A DNA stretch of 6,197 nt from Pelotomaculum_B sp041645005 (GTDB lineage: Bacteria; Bacillota; Desulfotomaculia; Desulfotomaculales; Pelotomaculaceae): NCBI GenBank assembly GCA_041645005.1, contig JBAZQW010000141.1:1-6197 (forward strand), written 5' to 3'. How positions within the stretch are numbered: position 1 is the first letter of the stretch; every line of letters starts with the position of its first letter. The position numbers and the translations under genes were made by a program. A model generated the notes under the pieces. It did not search any database and was not told the origin of the DNA. It saw only the letters and a program-made list of their open reading frames with translations. Positions 5,368-6,197 of this stretch are shown one piece after another.

Positions 5368-6129
5368 ATGTTAAGAAACATTTTAAAACCAATTGAAAAA
5401 GAACTTTTAAGTGTAAGCGATCTGATTGAGAAGCAGTTGATCATAAAATCTGGCAATATAAGATCCTTGGCCCACCTGGAATTTTCCAATCTGAATAAGA
5501 CCATCAGGCCTGCCCTGGTGCTGCTGTCCGCCAGGTTTTACGGCCGCAACCCGGAAGAAGCTGTGGCGCTGGCCAGTGTTATGCAGTTTATTTATATGGC
5601 CTCAAAAGTTCAAAGTGCAATTTCTGAAAAGGATTCCGATCACATACGCGGCAATACCGACCCCAGGGATGGCTCGCAGTTTCCGGTACTGGTCGGTGAT
5701 TACCTTTACGGCAAGTTTTTTTCTTTTCTCTGCAAGGATGGGAAAATCAGCTTTCTGGGCACTTTGTCTGAATTAGTCTGCACGATTCATGAAGGAAGCA
5801 TTTTGAAAAAGAAAAATGAAGGACAAATACCGCACGAAGTTATACGCAAAGAGACGGCTGAACTATTTGCGGTTAGCTGTTTGCTGGGGGCGAGTTTGGC
5901 CGGAGCGTCAGAGCAGGAACAGGAAACCATGAGACGCTTCGGGTTGAATTTTGGCATGGCCTATGGTCTGCTGGAACAGGGTGACTCAGCTAACTACGTT
6001 TCATCCTACTTTAAAAAAGTACTGGCGCACCTTGCCAACATGCCCGACCGGGTTGAAAAGACAGTATTTGAACAAATAGTGCAGAGACTATCCGGCTCCG
6101 GACTTACAGTTCGCCGCATGGTTATCTGA
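5368..6129 (+). CDS. Polyprenyl synthetase family protein without catalytic Asp motifs (probable pseudoenzyme)
   Basis: The 253-residue all-helical protein clearly belongs to the trans-polyprenyl diphosphate synthase family: KTIRPALVLLSARF (44-57) matches the (G)K.LRPALVLLSA segment, VLVGDYLYGKFF (107-118) the LLGDYLFAKAF segment, and IRKETAELFAVSCLLGASLAG (159-179) the KTA.LF...C.LGA..AG segment. Yet both metal-binding motifs are gone. The first, normally HDDxxD, reads QSAISE (83-88); the second, normally DDxLD, reads EQGDS (203-207). The protein is also about 70 residues shorter than usual, mostly between the second motif and the C-terminus. It cannot be expected to bind Mg-diphosphate. A regulatory or structural subunit of a heteromeric synthase, or early gene decay, are alternatives. 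The intact frame, a good AGGGGG ribosome site and the UbiD-family gene 21 bases downstream favour a working gene in a quinone locus. Confidence 0.82.
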   Translation: MLRNILKPIEKELLSVSDLIEKQLIIKSGNIRSLAHLEFSNLNKTIRPALVLLSARFYGRNPEEAVALASVMQFIYMASKVQSAISEKDSDHIRGNTDPRDGSQFPVLVGDYLYGKFFSFLCKDGKISFLGTLSELVCTIHEGSILKKKNEGQIPHEVIRKETAELFAVSCLLGASLAGASEQEQETMRRFGLNFGMAYGLLEQGDSANYVSSYFKKVLAHLANMPDRVEKTVFEQIVQRLSGSGLTVRRMVI

Positions 6130-6150
6130 TCGGAGGTAGGAGGGAACTGG

Positions 6151-6197
6151 ATGGCTTTTAAGGATTTACGATCCTTCATAGCAGATTTAGATAAGAG
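6151..6197 (+). CDS. UbiD-family decarboxylase, N-terminus only (runs off right edge)
   Basis: Fifteen codons are present, reading MAFKDLRSFIADLDK, which is the characteristic opening of UbiD-family (prenylated-FMN dependent) decarboxylases, including those assigned to menaquinone synthesis in anaerobic Firmicutes. A strong ribosome site (AGGAGG, about 6138-6143) precedes the ATG. It begins 21 bases after the prenyl-synthetase-like gene, so the two are likely co-transcribed. The call rests on the short N-terminal pattern alone and no catalytic residues are visible. Confidence 0.7.
   Translation, partial: MAFKDLRSFIADLDK

Overview
The window looks like chromosomal DNA of an anaerobic Gram-positive Firmicute, most likely the Desulfotomaculum/Pelotomaculum group of the Peptococcaceae. 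This placement is inferred from gene content and style: a cytoplasmic DegS/DegU pair, a Firmicute-type Tad pilus cluster with a response-regulator-headed CpaE, strong GGAGG-type ribosome binding sites, frequent GTG and TTG starts, a clostridial monocluster ferredoxin, and polyprenyl-synthetase and UbiD-like genes side by side. No rRNA, tRNA, CRISPR array or intact mobile element was seen.

Left part (1-1633, all on the minus strand, read right to left): the start of a Tad/Flp pilus operon, ordered cpaA prepilin peptidase, tadE minor pseudopilin, a broken tadG-like gene, then the N-terminus of cpaE/tadZ, which runs off the left edge. The tadG-like gene keeps its ribosome binding site, start codon and C-terminal domain. 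It has lost its membrane anchor and N-terminal half and is out of frame at a run of nine A. A 280-base gap upstream of cpaA (1634-1911) holds a long possible leader with a strong hairpin, plus the terminator of the next operon.

Centre (1912-3742, minus): degS-degU, a two-component pair with a soluble histidine kinase and a NarL/LuxR-type regulator, closed by a clear intrinsic terminator. It reads toward the pilus operon and is a plausible but unproven regulator of it.

Right part (3883-6197, plus): a 62-residue [4Fe-4S] ferredoxin divergent from degS and followed by a strong terminator; a truncated fumarylacetoacetate-hydrolase-family remnant lacking its N-terminal half; speD (AdoMet decarboxylase, the aminopropyl donor for spermidine synthesis) with its own promoter and a structured leader; a long hairpin terminator; then a polyprenyl-synthetase homologue that has lost both aspartate-rich catalytic motifs, followed 21 bases later by the start of a UbiD-family decarboxylase. 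The last two probably belong to a menaquinone or prenylated-quinone locus continuing to the right.

The points most worth a second look are the catalytically dead but open prenyl-synthase homologue next to UbiD, the two mutually exclusive hairpins at the predicted transcript start of speD, and the deletion and A-tract in the tadG-like gene. No wholly new multi-gene system is evident.
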